A stretch of 64,000 nt of DNA from Haemaphysalis longicornis (GCA_013339765.2 CM023457.1:71303578-71367577); one strand, 5' to 3'; shown: positions 34,474 to 45,711, counted from the stretch's first letter. Translations and numbers: made by a program. The notes: generated by a model from the letters alone, not told the origin.

Positions 34474-34890
34474 ACCATCATCATCAACAGCAGCCTATCT
34501 ACGCCAACTGCAGTGCAAATACCTCTCCCATGGATCTCCAATTATCCCGATCCTCTGCTAACTGCGACCAATTTATCCCCGCAAACTTCTTGATCTCACG
34601 TGCCCATCTAACTTTCTGCCGCTCCCTTCCACGCTTGCCTTCTTTAGAGATCCACTCTGTTACCCTTAATGAGCGACGGCTTATCTTGCCTTCGCATTAC
34701 ATGCCTTGCCCACACCCATTTCTTCTTCTTAATTTCTACTAATCTGTCCTTAAACGCGTTTGTTCCCTGACCCACTCCGCTCTCTTCTTGTCCCTTAATG
34801 TTACACCTATCATCTTCCGTTCCAGTGCTCGCTGAGTCGTCCTCAGCGACCTCCCATGAATACGCCAATTTCAGGACATTTCCATCTAAA
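34474..34890 (-). pseudogene. RTE-like LINE C-terminus and 3' end
   Basis: Minus-strand frames around 34,868-34,700 contain IKKKKWVWARHVMRRQD. This matches the (L/W)KWxWAGHxxR motif near the C-terminus of RTE-type proteins. The 3' end reads into CTGCAGTGCAAATACCTCTC (plus strand) with an (ATC)n tail at 34,474-34,489. Upstream RT is missing. Confidence 0.65.
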
Positions 34891-36013
34891 TGCCGTGTAA
34901 GGACCTAATGGTGTTATTATGAATGATAATATCATGAATGGTTGTGGGTGACGCCCAGCTATGGCCACACTTCCGCCACGGGAAAGGAGCCAGCTCTCAA
35001 CCGCACGCAGGTGGCCGGTTACTGTGTCAACGCTCCCAATGTCCGCGTCAGAGTTAGCGCCCCTACCGTGAGGTCAACAAGCTAGCCAGCTGAGCGATTG
35101 GTTCCTATGCTCAGTTTGCTTCACTCTGAGAGGTAGTGAAGAGGGGGCCGATAGGGTGGCGCGTTAACACGGCAACGGGCCCTGATTGCTGTTGCGGACC
35201 TACACGGCGTTATCATTACAATTCTCGCCGAGTCTGTGGTTAATAGCTGAGGCCCTCAAAGAGCCGTTGGTTCATGTCAAATGCAAGATGATCAGAATAC
35301 GCGGGAATAAGCGGTTTTGCACTATTTTAAAGCGAAAGCTTACTTAGTGGTACCGATGGCGTTTGGCGTTCTGTCAAAAAACTAGGGCATTTCCCCATTG
35401 GCACGTTGCGCTGATGTTTGCCTCGCAAGCAGCAGCGCCGTTTTCTATATCCTGGTGGCTCGGGGGTTCATTTCTTGTAGGAAAGATGCCACGCATCTCG
35501 CGGGCTCGGTTCGTAGCATTCATATTACGTAAGCGTCGGCGTCCTGTCCCAGACACCAATGGCCGGGATTTTAACGAGTCACGCACGAGCGCCCACACAA
35601 AGAAGGCCTCTAAGGTACGTCATGATAAGTGCAGACGAAGTGGTGCGGACGAAAATACGTTAGCTGTTGATATTGTAGCCGACCAGTCAGGTTGAAGATA
35701 TTACAAATGGCAGGGAGGAACCGATGCGTTCATCACGGCCGTCTTTCTTTACACCGTGTCTCAGTGTCAACCTCATAGATTGTTGGCACGGCATGCTGCA
35801 GGCAGTGGGTGATAATGAGTCGAGGAATCTCCACTCTTTTACCGATGCCCCTAGCGCTCACAGTGGCCTCTGTCCCGTGCAACGTGCCTATAGACCGGTT
35901 GGTCGACCGAAAAGCTCTGAAAAGGTCGCTGGACCCACGGTGCGTGCGTGAAAACGGGCTTCTATTGTGTCAAAACGGTTACTCGAAATTGCAAGAAAAG
36001 AACGGTTCTCAGT
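34891..36013. other. Unclassified DNA
   Basis: Frames at 35,363-35,695 (+, 110 aa) and 35,724-35,951 (+, 75 aa) have no recognisable domain. No repeat ends were seen. Confidence 0.35.
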
Positions 36014-36450
36014 AAGACAATACACTTCAAGAAAACGAGCGCTACAAACCAGGACAGTAAAAACGAAGAATGACGAGACAGATGAGTGGCGCGAGAACTG
36101 CGTGAAGCGTATTTTATCCAGAAAAACAGCGCAGGCTGTATCAGTGAAGCATCGCTATCACTGTTTTCGAATGAGTACCGGATCCTAGACAACATGGGAT
36201 AAAAACATGTGATTGTTGTCTTCCGCAGTTGGTATTTTGTTTTATCGTATCTTTTTAGATCTCTTATTTTTTGGTGCATGTTTGTGTGTTTGTAGACAAG
36301 CTACCCCTGTCTTTCCCTGGAATAAATCAGTTGTTAGTAGCGCATCTGTCTAGCCGTTCTTCGTTTTTACTGTCCTTGTTTGCAGCGCTCGTTTCCTTGA
36401 AGTAAATGCACCAACTAGCCCAACAGCATATTTTACTGAAGACAATACAC
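36014..36450 (-). mobile_element. Palindromic insertion P4 with 12-bp TSD
   Basis: AAGACAATACAC is repeated exactly at 36,014-36,025 and 36,439-36,450 around a 413-bp insert. Its ends are inverted repeats of about 65 bp (36,026-36,092 and 36,339-36,405) sharing AACGAGCGCT and GGACAGTAAAAACGAAGAA. On the minus strand the insert begins GTAAAAT, then GTTGGGCTAGTTGGTGCATT. This parallels P2 (GTAAAAT, then GTTGGGCCGATTGGTG) and P3. The 250-bp interior encodes no recognisable protein. Confidence 0.8.
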
Positions 36451-36783
36451 GCATCATCATGTAGAAGGAGTGCAATAGTGTGCCTTTATGTTATAATTAT
36501 CATGTATCAATACACATTTACATCTTTCGTGAAAGAGTTTACTTATTGCGCAAAAAATCGCCCCATGGGTTCCTTCTTCGTTTTCGATTTGGGTCTTTGA
36601 TAGTTTGACGATCGATTTGACGCACTTCCAGCGAAGGTTGGGCACATTTTTAGCCTTCGTGCTTCTCTCAAGCTTCCTTTAGGAAGGGATAGTAAAAGTT
36701 TTTGTAGCGTAAGCTACACTGGCCGAGGTTGAGCGTTTTCGCGTGTGCCGTGAAGGGCCTTTCTGCGCAAGCGCGAGAAGCAT
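36451..36783. other. Unclassified DNA
   Basis: Short AT-rich stretch with no recognisable features. Confidence 0.4.
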
Positions 36784-36912
36784 TGGATTGTTTTGGATCG
36801 GATCGGATCGGATCGGATCGAATTGGCTTGGATTGGATTGGCTTGGATTGCATTTGATTTGGATTGGATTGGATTAAATTGGATTGTGTTGGATTGGAAT
36901 CCAATCCAATTG
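36784..36912. repeat. (GGATY)n pentanucleotide array with inverted end
   Basis: GGATC units (36,797-36,818) merge into GGATT/GGCTT units. At the right end the tract flips to CCAATCC, so GGATTGGAATCCAATCC forms a palindrome near 36,892-36,908. Confidence 0.8.
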
Positions 36913-36993
36913 GAGTACGGGTGCTGAACCTTAGCTCACGCTACGTATATCCTGGCATAGCCGAGCTAAGCCACTGCTAATTTTTTATTCTCC

Positions 36994-37515
36994 ATGGAGC
37001 CGCCACTGTTCGTACTTCTTCCTTTGGACCGGCCATTACTGCTAACGTGCCGAATAAGAACCATGCTATACGGAAGCAGTAAGCCAACCGCCGGCTGTAT
37101 TTCGGGCCAACTGGAGGGGGAGGGGGGGAGTAAGTTGGGGAGTAAGGAGCAGCGTGAAGGAGAAGACCCCGACAAACAGCTTCGCGTTAGTGTAAGTGGA
37201 ATCGGTTTCAAGCACGGCCACCTTGGTCTTGGGCTTGTGTGCCCTCCTCATCAGGCCCGACGCCTCTGCACCCACGGCCCCTGCGTGGCCCGGCGCCGGG
37301 TAGCTGCCGTGATGGCCAAGCAGCACCCTCGGCAGACCCAGCGCGGCAGCTCGGAGGCAACATCGACGCCTGATGCTGGAACTGGCAGGAGGTCGCAAAG
37401 TTTTGACCCCTGCATCGGAGTCAACGCCAGCCTGGAATCACGCCGGTTGAACTTGTGGATCGGAGGCATCACGCTGGTTTGCCAACCATATCCCTGGGAT
37501 CGCAGGCAGCGGTGA
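36994..37515 (+). other. GC-rich region with unclassified ORFs
   Basis: A 173-aa plus-strand frame overlaps minus-strand frames of 110 and 114 aa. None shows a domain. Higher GC content keeps the frames open, so I do not call a gene. It could be a decayed LINE ORF1 or an exon. Confidence 0.3.
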
Positions 37516-37837
37516 CTCCCACGCGCTGAGACCGACCTCTTTGCTTTTTTCCCACCGTGCAATGTCCTATAGTACTCCGCCTGGGATGCAGACAAGAGGC
37601 CGCCATCCAGCGTAATTGGGGCTGCAGCCGACCTATTCTACACTTGTGAGAATTACTCCGTATTGAATGTCGTGCTGATGGGCGTGCGATGCCCCTTGCC
37701 AGAGAAACTTGGTCCCCCTCAGGTGGTCGTCATTTTCTGCCACAATGTTGGGATGGAGTTAGTTAAGAAGTGGTAGGGTTGAGATCAGGTCTATACACAG
37801 AAAAAGGAGGAGTAAGGGGGGCTTCGCACTTTTTTTT
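37516..37837. other. Unclassified DNA
   Basis: No gene or repeat body was recognised up to the SINE tail. Confidence 0.35.
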
Positions 37838-38011
37838 GTTGATTGATTGATTTTGGGGCTTAACGCAACAAAACTTCACAGGTTATGAGATGGGCCGTAG
37901 TGCAGGACTACGGATTAATATGGACCACCCGGGGATCTTTAACGTGCGCCTAAATCTGGACCAGACGGGTGTTTTTGCTTTTCATCTCCATCAGAAAAGC
38001 GGCTGCCGCGT
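37838..38011 (-). mobile_element. tRNA-derived SINE S4, 5'-truncated
   Basis: The tail (TTGATTGATTGATT) at the left, the GGCCGTAGTGCAGGACTACGG block and the GGACCACCCGGGGATCTTTA core are present. The sequence stops at AAAGCGGCTGCCGCG, before the tRNA-like head, next to a T run. This is a truncated minus-strand copy. Confidence 0.8.
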
Positions 38012-38349
38012 TTTTTTTCTTGTAATAAACAATAACGATGCATTGTTTTATAAAGCATCCTCCGCCATGTGTCCTGCGAGTTGTCGTTAGTGAAAATGAT
38101 AGAAACAGAGCGCCGATAACTGCAATTCTGCAGAAGTTCTTGTTTCTTTGAGATAAATACAAGTGTGCAGAACTTTTTCGCGATGCATCAAAAACTGTGC
38201 TTACCGTGTCGTGTGCTGCGCACAGACCCGATTTTAGGGTCTGTAAGACTTTTAACTTCTAAAGCAGCATTTTTACGGCAGAGAGTCAATGACATTCTTC
38301 TTATTTTAGATTACATTCCAGCATAAATTTGCAAGTCTATAATTTTCAC
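38012..38349. other. Unclassified DNA
   Basis: Nothing recognised besides short frames. Confidence 0.4.
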
Positions 38350-38920
38350 AGATTCCTTGACCGTTGTACGTGCACTATCATCCAGGAAGTCTTGCAAAAA
38401 CTATGTTATTCATCTAGTGTATAAAACTATTACATCAGCTCATGCTTTAAATCTTGAAGTGACCGTGTGCAGGGCTCCAGGCCATTCTGGGATCGCCGGG
38501 AATCAGATCGCCGGATCAAATGGCCGCGCACTTACGAATAATGTGCACATAAAAACAGTGCCCTACAACGACCTCAAACCACACATCAAACAAAATTTTT
38601 GTAAAATATGGCAAGCAGAATGAAGCTAACAGACAACAAACTAAACTACACATAGTAAAACCCCACTTAGGACGATACACAACTGACGCGCACAACATAC
38701 ACACAGAAGTTGCATTGGAAAGCCTATGGATATGCCACACTAATATAACAGACGCACCTGCTTACTGGTTCTTCGCGACCTTTGTTTAGCAGGTCTGAAA
38801 AACACCTATCCGTAATCCACATTCCAATTCAATGTAATACACTTGACACAACGCGATACAAACACTTCACCCAACTCTACAAACAACATACCCCCCTCCA
38901 CCAAGCATTATTTTTTTAAG
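38350..38920 (+). pseudogene. I-clade LINE RNase H and C-terminal knuckle remnant
   Basis: The frame 38,357-38,623 contains LTVVRALSS-like RNase H helix residues, VTVCRAPGHSGIAGNQIAG (GHSGIAGN at about 38,480-38,503) and WQAE. After frame changes, THLLTGSSRPLFSR, EKHLSVIHIPIQC and YKHFTQLYKQ follow, matching the C-terminal cysteine/histidine region. It is a 5'-truncated non-LTR copy distinct in sequence from the element at 14-18 kb. Confidence 0.7.
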
Positions 38921-39419
38921 AGCGTTTATTTGCCACAGGGCACACCAAGTGTCACTCTTCACCGACGATACAATGATATCTGTTAATCGGGTTTCTAAGT
39001 ATACTGGTCCGAGATCAAAACTTTACAGCTGGTTTTGTATCATGCATAATCCCAAACTGGCCCAATACACCAGCCATCTTCATTGTCTTTACATGATTTC
39101 ACACTGATTTTTGCTTATCGCTTTTAGTAGTTACCTTTCCATCCTTGTTGGTGAGCACTTTTTTGGAGCTCTTTGCCTTAGCCTAGCCTTGCCCCGTAAA
39201 AAACCCAACCGTCATTATCAAAAAGCATGTGCTTTTTGGCGATGATATGGTTGGTTGCCGCCACTGCTTGATCTGCAAAGCTTTTTCTCCAGCTCTTGAG
39301 TTGGCGGGTGCTTATTTGTCTCTGCGCACCTGCTACTGTAAAGCTTGCGAAGAAGGGGCTGGGTGGGCGCCTGTCGACGACCGACTGTGTACACGCTGAA
39401 ACCACGACGCAACGTAAGT
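38921..39419. other. Unclassified DNA
   Basis: No recognised gene. Short frames on both strands near 39,180-39,450 look spurious. Confidence 0.35.
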
Positions 39420-39535
39420 TGCCCGAAAGTAACAGCCTCGAGGGGAGCAATACAAAACTAGGGACGCAAACCCGATGCAGCAGTTAAGAAGCCTGATAAT
39501 CGCTGGAACTTCGCCTTCAAAGCACGCCTAAGCAG
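39420..39535. repeat. Repeat shared with 42,180-42,330
   Basis: GGGACGCAAACCCGATGCAGCAG followed by CGCCTTCAAAGCACGCCTAAG parallels GAGACGCAAACGCGATGTAG and CGTCTTCAAGGCACATAATAAG at 42.2 kb. Both copies can be read as TQTRCSS in an open frame, so this may be a fragment of an old coding repeat. Confidence 0.4.
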
Positions 39536-39720
39536 ACTTTAGTAAAGTTTATTGAAAAGTAAAGGAGGAGGAGGAGCAATACACTTTATTTGCAGTATGC
39601 AAGTAAAGTTTATTCACATAAACTGGGCGCGGCTCAGGAGGGGCTATCTGGATGCCGCTAGCTACCGAAACCACGTAGCCTATGCCATGGCGGTCATCAG
39701 TGCCCCTACCTCCCCCCACT
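39536..39720 (-). mobile_element. Retroposon 3' ends with repeated AATAAA
   Basis: AATAAA-type signals on the minus strand occur near 39,551, 39,587 and 39,612, separated by a GGA-repeat. They suggest successive non-LTR 3' ends inserted next to each other. No coding part was identified. Confidence 0.4.
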
Positions 39721-40599
39721 CACATCTCTCACATCTCTAACTATCTGCAAAAAGTCGATATGCAAAAACTATCTGCGTGTGGCTGGGCAATCTCTGCGCC
39801 ATCAATTAGCCCGCAATCATTTGTCTGCTTTGCACATTTTTCTAAAAATGTATTTTTCCGTAGCGGATCATATCCACGTTGTCCGTAACAATGTATGTAA
39901 GTACTTATTCATCTACTACTATTAATAGACGACGTAGCTAGCTATTTCGGGGTTGCTTTATAAAGCGAGAACCCGCACCACTTCGTCTCCTTAAGTAGAA
40001 CTGCGTAACGCGAGGAATTAGCCATAAGGAAAGCCGTGCCATGTATAGAAAAGCCTTCAATTTTTGTGCCGAAACAAGTTTCCTAGGCTCCGTTAGTCGC
40101 TACGCTTGACTCCGGCGGAAGCGTACGCGTGGAAACTCTCACACCTGAGCTTACGATAAAAACGGCGGCAATGTTGTTTTTATAAGAGCAAACACTATTT
40201 TCTGCTCTATATGAAATGCGACCAAGACTTACGGCGATCGTGCTCTCACGTTAAATGGAGGAAACTGTTCGTGATTTTTAGTTTGGAATATCCCCCAAAC
40301 AAAAATACTGGTTTGGGCGAAATTCCAAGAACAAATAATGTAGTCAAGAAGTGCAGCTTGCTGGGCAAGTTGGTACTTTGTGTTTGCGTCTTTTTTTTTT
40401 CGCTGTTTTTTCCCAACCTTCAACAAATTATGTGTCAGGGCGAGGATTTAGAAGTATCAACAGTGTGCAGGCTCAAGAGCCTGGCATTCGTAACCAACGT
40501 GTTTTTAAGACGAAAGCCTTGGTGCCACATTGCGCGATAAACCAGCGTTGTAGTTGCTGTTTTTTAGCGAAAATGGCCGTCGCAGCATAGAGTGAAGGG
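39721..40599. other. Unclassified DNA
   Basis: The frame at 40,211-40,540 (+, 109 aa) has no recognisable domain. Nothing else was recognised. Confidence 0.35.
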
Positions 40600-41530
40600 A
40601 AAAAATTCCCTATCATCTCCACTAACGTGAAGCCTGTGAATGGGCGAAGCATGCTGTGTATCTGCCCCGTACCCCGTAGGTGAGTACCGGTAAGATGCAG
40701 CTGCCATACACTTTCCTTTTCAGGGACAATGGAAGACTGCCATTCATTATCTGAGAATGCCTGCCGAATGCACTTCACCCCATTCTTATCCTTCTAATTA
40801 TCTCTGCCTCATGGTTGGTATCTGGGGTCACTACTTGGCCAAAGTATATATATTGGCTTACCACTGGCTTACCACTTCTATTCACTGCCTCGCCACCTAT
40901 CTCAAACAGCTGTGCTCTCCCGAGGCAATTGAGCCTTACATTAGTTTTCTGCATATTAATTTTCAGGCCCATGATTCTACTCTGCTTGTCCAGTGCGGTA
41001 ATCATGCTTTGCAATTCGTCCCCTAAGTTACTTAGCAAGGCAACGTGATCAGCAAATCTGAGGTTACTGAGGAATTCTCCATTAACCCTTACGCCCACCT
41101 GTTCCGTACCCAATGTTCTGAATACCTCTTGTAAACATGCTGTGAATAACATTGGAAAGATTGTGTCTCCTTGTCTGACGCCGTTCCTTATAGGCATTTT
41201 ACTGCTCTCCTTATGGAGGACTATGGTAGCTGTGGACTCATTGCAGATATCCTCTAGTATTCTTACGTAATGCTCGTCTACACCCTGATACTACAATGCC
41301 TGGACTGACGGCTGAGGTTTCGACCTGAGTCAAATGCTTCCTTATTATCCATGAAGGCTATATATAGGGGTTGAGCATATACCGCGCATTCCTCGATCAC
41401 CTGATTGATCAGTGTGAATGATGGTCTATTGTTGAATAGCTTTTACAGAACCCTGCTTGTTCATTAGGTTGACTGAAATCTAAGCTGCAGAAATTCTGTT
41501 AGCGATTACCTTGGTAAGTACCTTGTAGAC
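40600..41530 (-). pseudogene. RTE-like reverse transcriptase remnant (second copy)
   Basis: Minus-strand frames contain YIAFMDNKEAFDS (near 41,370), IRNGVRQGDTIFPMLFTACL, LRFADHVALLSN, MGLKINMQKTNV and QYIYFGQVVTPDTNHEAEI. LPLSLKRKV and an LPVLTYG-like end follow toward 40,640. This is the RTE order. The catalytic FADD box is FADH (about 41,056-41,045), so it is inactive. Frames change near 41,290. It is 5'-truncated near TKVITNR-like residues at 41,510. Its sequence is clearly different from the copy at 25 kb. Confidence 0.85.
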
Positions 41531-42690
41531 GTCCGTATACTGTAGACGACTGTAGACGACTGTATGCAGTGTTCAAAGACTGTATTCAAAGATTGTAAGT
41601 CTCTCTCTTGCCACACTGGCGCGCGCTGATTGGGCGCCGGAGAAGCGCTGGTGGGAGGAGCAATCGCTCGCTTGCTGAGGCGGTGGCGCCCTCTCTTGCG
41701 TTGAACTGGATTTAAGCAATAAATGAGAAGCAGACTGGCCGTAAGTTGTCTTCGTGTCACATGCCGCAGCAAGCTAAGAAGAGGCGTTGGAAAATGAGGG
41801 TCCCGTTGTGTTCTGCTAGTACGCTTTTTTACTACGGAGATTAAACGTTCTAACGTGAGGCGTTGGAAAACGAGTGTCCCAGCGTTTTAGTACCATGGCG
41901 ACATGAGACGACAGGAGACGTCGACAGCCCGAGCCCCTAAGGTTCTTCGCCCCTAATACACGTTTGTGTTTATAACAAAATTGAACTGCGGGTGTACAAG
42001 TAGAAGCCAAATGCATTACCACCCGCTTCTACCCGAGCACGTTGTCAGCCGTAGAACAAGAATAAGCCTACTCCGTGCAACGCTGACGTCATGCCGCGTG
42101 ACTGGTGAACGTGGTGGCACGTAAGTAGAACATGTTCACTCCAGCAACGGAGAACTCTAATTCTGGGGAAACTGCGGCATCAAGTGTGGCCAGCCTATCT
42201 GTCGAAGCAAGTCGTGCCAGCAACGACGAAACAAGCGAGAAGAGAGAGACGCAAACGCGATGTAGTAGTACAGACGTATTTTACAAGTATCGTCAGGCCT
42301 TCGTCTTCAAGGCACATAATAAGGCTTAAGTTCACCCGGAAATTTTGACAACGTTTTATTTTGGCACACGACACTTTCGCCAGACTCGGACGCATGCGCC
42401 ATGCTCACGGGGACAGGCAGCAACATTGCCATACACTGCGAGATATACAGTCGCTAACTTGTCAAGCTAAATAACACCCACATCTTGGAGTGATAACGTG
42501 ACTCCCGCTCCGGTGAAATCTATATGAGACCTCAGTTATTAAGGCGAAAGCCTTACACGTATCGTTGGGAGGATGACCTCTATGACCACGGCGTCTACAC
42601 GAATGATGCAAAAACCTAAGTGTTAACCAATGAAGGCAAGAAGCGAGCCAAGCGGGCCAGCGGTGTACACAAGATAATTTGTGATTGCCA
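41531..42690. other. Unclassified DNA, includes a repeat shared with 39.4 kb
   Basis: Tandem TGTAGACGAC units lie at 41,541-41,560. An AATAAA lies near 41,719 in sequence that could be a solo LTR or retroposon end, but neither is demonstrated. The interval 42,180-42,330 matches 39,420-39,535. Confidence 0.35.
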
Positions 42691-43290
42691 GAGTTAATAG
42701 TGGTTACAGTAATACTAATAGTTCTAAAGCTAACAGTGAGTGATACTAATGATTTGTAACGTTCGATTAAGGAGTATTAAGGGGTAGTAAGATGGCTTAA
42801 GGTTGATTAAGATGAATGAGTATAAAATAGGGTGAATTAACATGCATTAGTATGAATTAAATATGGATTAGTCATTGATAGTTATGATTGGTAAGGTGGG
42901 ATTGTGTCAAATTGAGTGAATTAAGGTGGGTTAAGGGGGATTATGACGAATTAAGGTGGATTGCGGTAGGGACTGAGGTGAATAGAGAAGAATTAAGGCG
43001 GATTAAGGTATAGCTAGTCGTATTAAATTGCATAGAGATGAATTACGATCGTTTAATCTGGATTAAGGTGAAATGCGACTGATTAAGGTGTAGTGAGGTC
43101 TGGCAAAGATTATGGTAAGATTAGCTTGATTAGGGCCGACTAAGTGTGATTAAGATGGGTTAAGATGTAATAAGATGGATTAAGGTAGATTAAGGTGGGA
43201 TTACTCTGGAAAACGACGGGAGTAAGGTGGATTAAAATTCATATGGGTAGATTAAGATGAAATGAGGTGGAATGAGGTGCATTAAGGTTG
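42691..43290. repeat. Decayed GATTAAGGTG decamer-like array
   Basis: GATTAAGG, AATTAAGGTGG and GGATTAAGGT recur at about 10-bp spacing, densest at 42,760-43,260. The units are degenerate and in one strand sense. The array ends where repeat X and its GC-richer neighbour begin. Confidence 0.65.
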
Positions 43291-43394
43291 TTAAAATAGC
43301 GTGGCTGCTGTGTCGACATGGGGATGCGTAAATGAAAGGCACTCGTCACAATAGCGCGCCAGGCTTTCGCGTAGAAAGCGCGTACGGAGACTTG

Positions 43395-44060
43395 AGTGTC
43401 GAGTATTCGGTGTGAAGAGCGTCTCTTCTCGCGGGAGATGGCGTGTCTTGCCCCCGCAACAGATGCATTTTTGGCGTATCTGCTTCCGTCGCTGCAAATG
43501 TCGCCGAAACGCGATAGCCTTCTGCCGCGCCTGCCACGTAACTGCCTGTCCTGTCTCATCCACCCACCTCTCATGCTGTTTCCCTTCTGTCTCGGTTCAC
43601 CCATTGGAGGTTTTCTCAACAGAATTTTTCCCATGTTCGCACTGCTAGTGCCATCTTTTGGGACGGTTGGGACATGGCACTCGAGCTACAACCGCGAAGC
43701 ACGCGCGCCAGCCTTTTTTTTCTATATTGTGGTTAAAGCATTGTTTTTAACGCGTTTTTTAAAGTTGTTTTCGCAAGAATCAAGCACCCATCTACTTCTA
43801 ATTAAAAGAACAGCGCATATACCAGTCATGTGTTGATGTTTTTTTCTTAATATGCCTATCCTTTAGCTGAAGAATGTTCAAGAATATATTTAGTATACAG
43901 AAAATGTTGTCTCTATATGAACGCCTCCTTCAAGAATTCTTTCACCTTTAGCCCGAGCGGCCGAATCTAGGGAGAGGCACATTGACAGACAGACCAAAAT
44001 TTTCGCGTTTGAATAGCCCACGAAAAATTTTCGTCATTAAAATAACCTCAAAATGAGGAG
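43395..44060 (+). repeat. Repeat X, copy 3
   Basis: GCGTATCTGCTTCCGTCGCTG, ACCTCTCATGCTGTTTC and CAGACAGACCAAAATTTTC with the GTAGCCC-type end occur in the same order as in the minus-strand copy at 26.7-27.4 kb. The two copies are in opposite orientation and about 16 kb apart. A 146-aa frame (43,396-43,836) overlaps, but similarity holds in all frames, arguing against coding. Confidence 0.6.
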
Positions 44061-44527
44061 CACTTGTGTGCGAATAATAGCACGTTAGCCCACAAGTATA
44101 CAAATTTCTGTACATCTTTTTTCATTTATCTTGTGTTTTGTGTTGTATACTTGTCTTGTATGTTGTATTACACTTAATTTTTCCTCGATGCATTTGTATT
44201 GTTGCCTTAATTTTGCATATGTCATGATTGGTCTATTATATTAATGAGTTGCAGAGATGCCAAGCCGGTAGTGCGTAGCTCAGTCCAGCCGCTATAAAAA
44301 AGTCTTTCAATAGGTTCCTACGGTCAGGTATGTAACATTGGCATGTACAAATAGGCATCACTCTACGTTGTATGCGTTAAAAGTTGGGTGGGTTGCTTTT
44401 TCGCACTATGGAGATTACACTCATAAATGTACCTATGAATGCACGTTCTATAAAATAATGTACGCAGTTCTCTAGAGTATGCCCTAGAATTCAGTGAAAA
44501 ATAATAAAGGGTCAAATATTAAGAAGT
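44061..44527. other. Unclassified AT-rich DNA
   Basis: No gene, repeat or element end was recognised. Confidence 0.4.
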
Positions 44528-44909
44528 GAAAATAGAACAGTTACCCGCAACGGTAGCTCAGTGGCTCAGACGTCGGGCTGCTGAGCCCAAGGACACAGAT
44601 TGATGCCCGGTCGCGGCGGCCGCTTTTTTGATGGAGACGGAAAGAACACCCGTGTGTTAGAATTTTGGCGCTGTTGAAGATCATCAGATGGTCAAAATTA
44701 ATCCGGAGACTTCACTAGGGCGCGCCTCATAGCCCAAGTGCAGAGAGAAAAAAATAAACTTTATTCGAGGAGCTTTCAGTGGGAACTTTACACTGGACGG
44801 AGGTGGTTCCCTCTTCACGGGAGTCGATTACATCTCTCGCCGCCTATCCCCTGGTGACCAGGTGTGTCTTCTGCGCGTATAGCACCCACAATCGAAAATA
44901 GAGCAGTTA
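44528..44909 (+). mobile_element. tRNA-derived SINE S5 with TSD and inner insertion
   Basis: GAAAATAGAACAGTTA (44,528-44,543) and GAAAATAGAGCAGTTA (44,894-44,909) are target duplications with one mismatch. Inside is a plus-strand SINE with a tRNA-like head (CGGTAGCTCAGTGGCTCAG). The 3' end TAGCACCCACAATC is separated from the body by about 110 bp of foreign sequence. The tail has a single AATC unit, unlike S1. Confidence 0.88.
44749..44858 (-). mobile_element. LINE 3' end fragment nested in SINE S5
   Basis: The minus strand reads CTCCTCGAATAAAGTTTA, a poly-A signal near an A/T tail, in sequence foreign to the SINE. SINE sequence resumes at CTTCTGCGCG. Flanks CCAAGTG and CCAGGTG may be a short target duplication. 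Confidence 0.5.
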
Positions 44910-45329
44910 TTGTATGAAATTTACCCACGCAGCCACAACGCTACAAAGTAATGTAAACTGTACCCGCTTTGTAAGATATGGGGTTGTCGGGAAAAAGGGG
45001 GGGGGGTGACTTTGAAACCGATGAGGGGCCAGGAATGTAGGGGTGGTGAGTGGGAGGAGGAGAAAAGCGAGAGGACATGACGTTGAAATAAGGCTAGTGG
45101 GGCGTGCGGGACGAGAAAAAGTGTGAAGGGGTACTTAAGCACAAATCTTCCGTAAAGCAGGAATCATTTTTAGAGCACCTATCTCATCGACAGACACCGC
45201 TCACATTAGCTTCGAAAGGCTGGAGTATTTTGTATCGTCATTAGTTACTTGCCGTGTATTTAAATTACGACCCTTTCCCTCACGGGGGCAGTACAAGTCT
45301 TCTGGCTATTGTTGCTCACCTTAACAAAC

Positions 45330-45330
<1 letters not shown>

Positions 45331-45421
<91 letters not shown>
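45331..45421. repeat. (TTGA)n microsatellite, about 90 bp
   Basis: Nearly pure TTGA units. It equals the complement of the SINE AATC tail, so it may be the expanded tail of a lost minus-strand SINE, although no body adjoins it. Confidence 0.9.
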
Positions 45422-45423
<2 letters not shown>

Positions 45424-45631
45424 CTTTAGGCAGCAGAATTGAGATGTTCTGAGACATAAACGATGCAATGTGGGACCTGATGTGCTCAGGAAGCCGTTAA
45501 CAATATGAATGATTTTCGTGTCCCCTGAAAATCAGCGAAGTAATTTTATCTGAGGCGTTACTCCAGCGAGTCAAAAAATATGCATACGCAATTAGTGCCG
45601 TAATGATTGAAGCCAATAGCAAGCACGTTTG

Positions 45632-45711
45632 TACATACATACATACATACATACATACATACATACATACATACATACATACATACATACATACATACAT
45701 ACATACATACA
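45632..45711. repeat. (CATA)n microsatellite, left block
   Basis: About twenty perfect CATA units, preceding the SINE 3' remnant at 45,745. Confidence 0.93.

Noticed and set aside
41541..41770. Solo LTR
   Set aside because: An AATAAA and some promoter-like sequence occur, but no matching TG...CA ends or target duplication were found.
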